This document shows positions 63,945 to 64,000 of a stretch of DNA of 64,000 nucleotides, piece after piece; the first letter of the stretch is position 1, and every line of letters starts with the position of its first letter. The translations under genes and the position numbers were made by a program. Location of the stretch: positions 1 to 64,000 of the forward strand of contig USIO01000002.1 in NCBI GenBank assembly GCA_900554815.1, given 5' to 3'. The notes below the pieces were generated by a model. That model did not search any database and was not told the origin of the DNA. It saw only the letters and a list, made by a program, of their open reading frames with translations. Origin of the DNA: an uncultured Clostridium sp. (GTDB lineage: Bacteria; Bacillota; Clostridia; TANB77; CAG-508).

Positions 63945-64000
63945 TTATCCTCTTCTTAAATATTGTATAACAGAAAATCCTGCTTTCATGCCTTCATATA
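63945..64000 (-). CDS. Partial gene, C-terminal end only
   Basis: Minus-strand frame open from the window edge to TAA at 63947-63945 encodes ...GMKAGFSVIQYLRRG. It is followed directly by the ccdA start. Too short to identify. Confidence 0.5.
   Translation of the reverse strand, partial: YEGMKAGFSVIQYLRRG

Overview
The window is very AT-rich DNA of a Gram-positive, Clostridia-like bacterium (T-box leader before ileS, tgt-queA, rpsB-tsf, a TIGR04086 membrane protein, Firmicutes-type glycolytic genes). I cannot name the species; an uncultured gut Clostridia lineage fits. Bases 41-37394 are a complete siphovirus prophage inserted in the 3' end of a tRNA-Gly gene; bases 37395-64000 are chromosome, almost all on the minus strand.

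Prophage. It is bounded by a 14-bp direct repeat (41-54 and 37381-37394). The integrase, repressor and a TM2 protein lie at the right end on the plus strand. Early genes run leftward from 34087 to 24679 (Cro/DUF739, excisionase-like protein, Spo0A-C-like protein, replisome organiser, RusA, HNH endonuclease, many small proteins, late regulator). They are followed by a tRNA-like gene, a ParB-like protein and a C5 methyltransferase, then packaging, head and tail genes, a baseplate module and lysis genes. The tail chaperones carry a textbook A-AAA-AAC -1 frameshift site with a stem-loop. Between tail and lysis genes is a full diversity-generating retroelement (DGR): target gene with variable repeat (VR) and downstream hairpin, avd, template repeat (TR) and reverse transcriptase. 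TR and VR differ at 16 of 95 positions, every one an adenine of the TR coding strand. A stand-alone MutS-domain-I protein near the left end may be related.

Chromosome. The order is DnaA-box-containing intergenic DNA, TIGR04086 protein, WG-repeat protein, tgt, queA, a membrane metalloprotease-like protein, ileS with T-box, tsf, rpsB, a foreign-looking SH3 protein, mrnC, rbgA, secF/secD-like genes, an HD protein, pfk, pyk, alpha-glucan phosphorylase, a TcdA-like E1 enzyme, a BI-1 protein, thioredoxin and CcdA.

Most striking observation. Six genes (tgt, a 455-aa metalloprotease-like gene, rbgA, the phosphorylase gene, tcdA and the phage replisome organiser) are each interrupted by an in-frame CGG codon, after which the conserved protein continues in the +1 frame, always with a glycine codon (GGA or GGC). 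There are seven such sites in host and phage genes. Reading all genes by eye I found no other in-frame CGG except two in the compositionally foreign gene at 48947-49489. The tRNA-Gly at the prophage junction has loop CUUCCGA (G37 instead of the usual A37) and a mismatched anticodon stem, so its bases 34-37 (UCCG) could pair with the quadruplet CGGA. I propose that this lineage and its phage read CGGN as glycine by +1 or quadruplet decoding.
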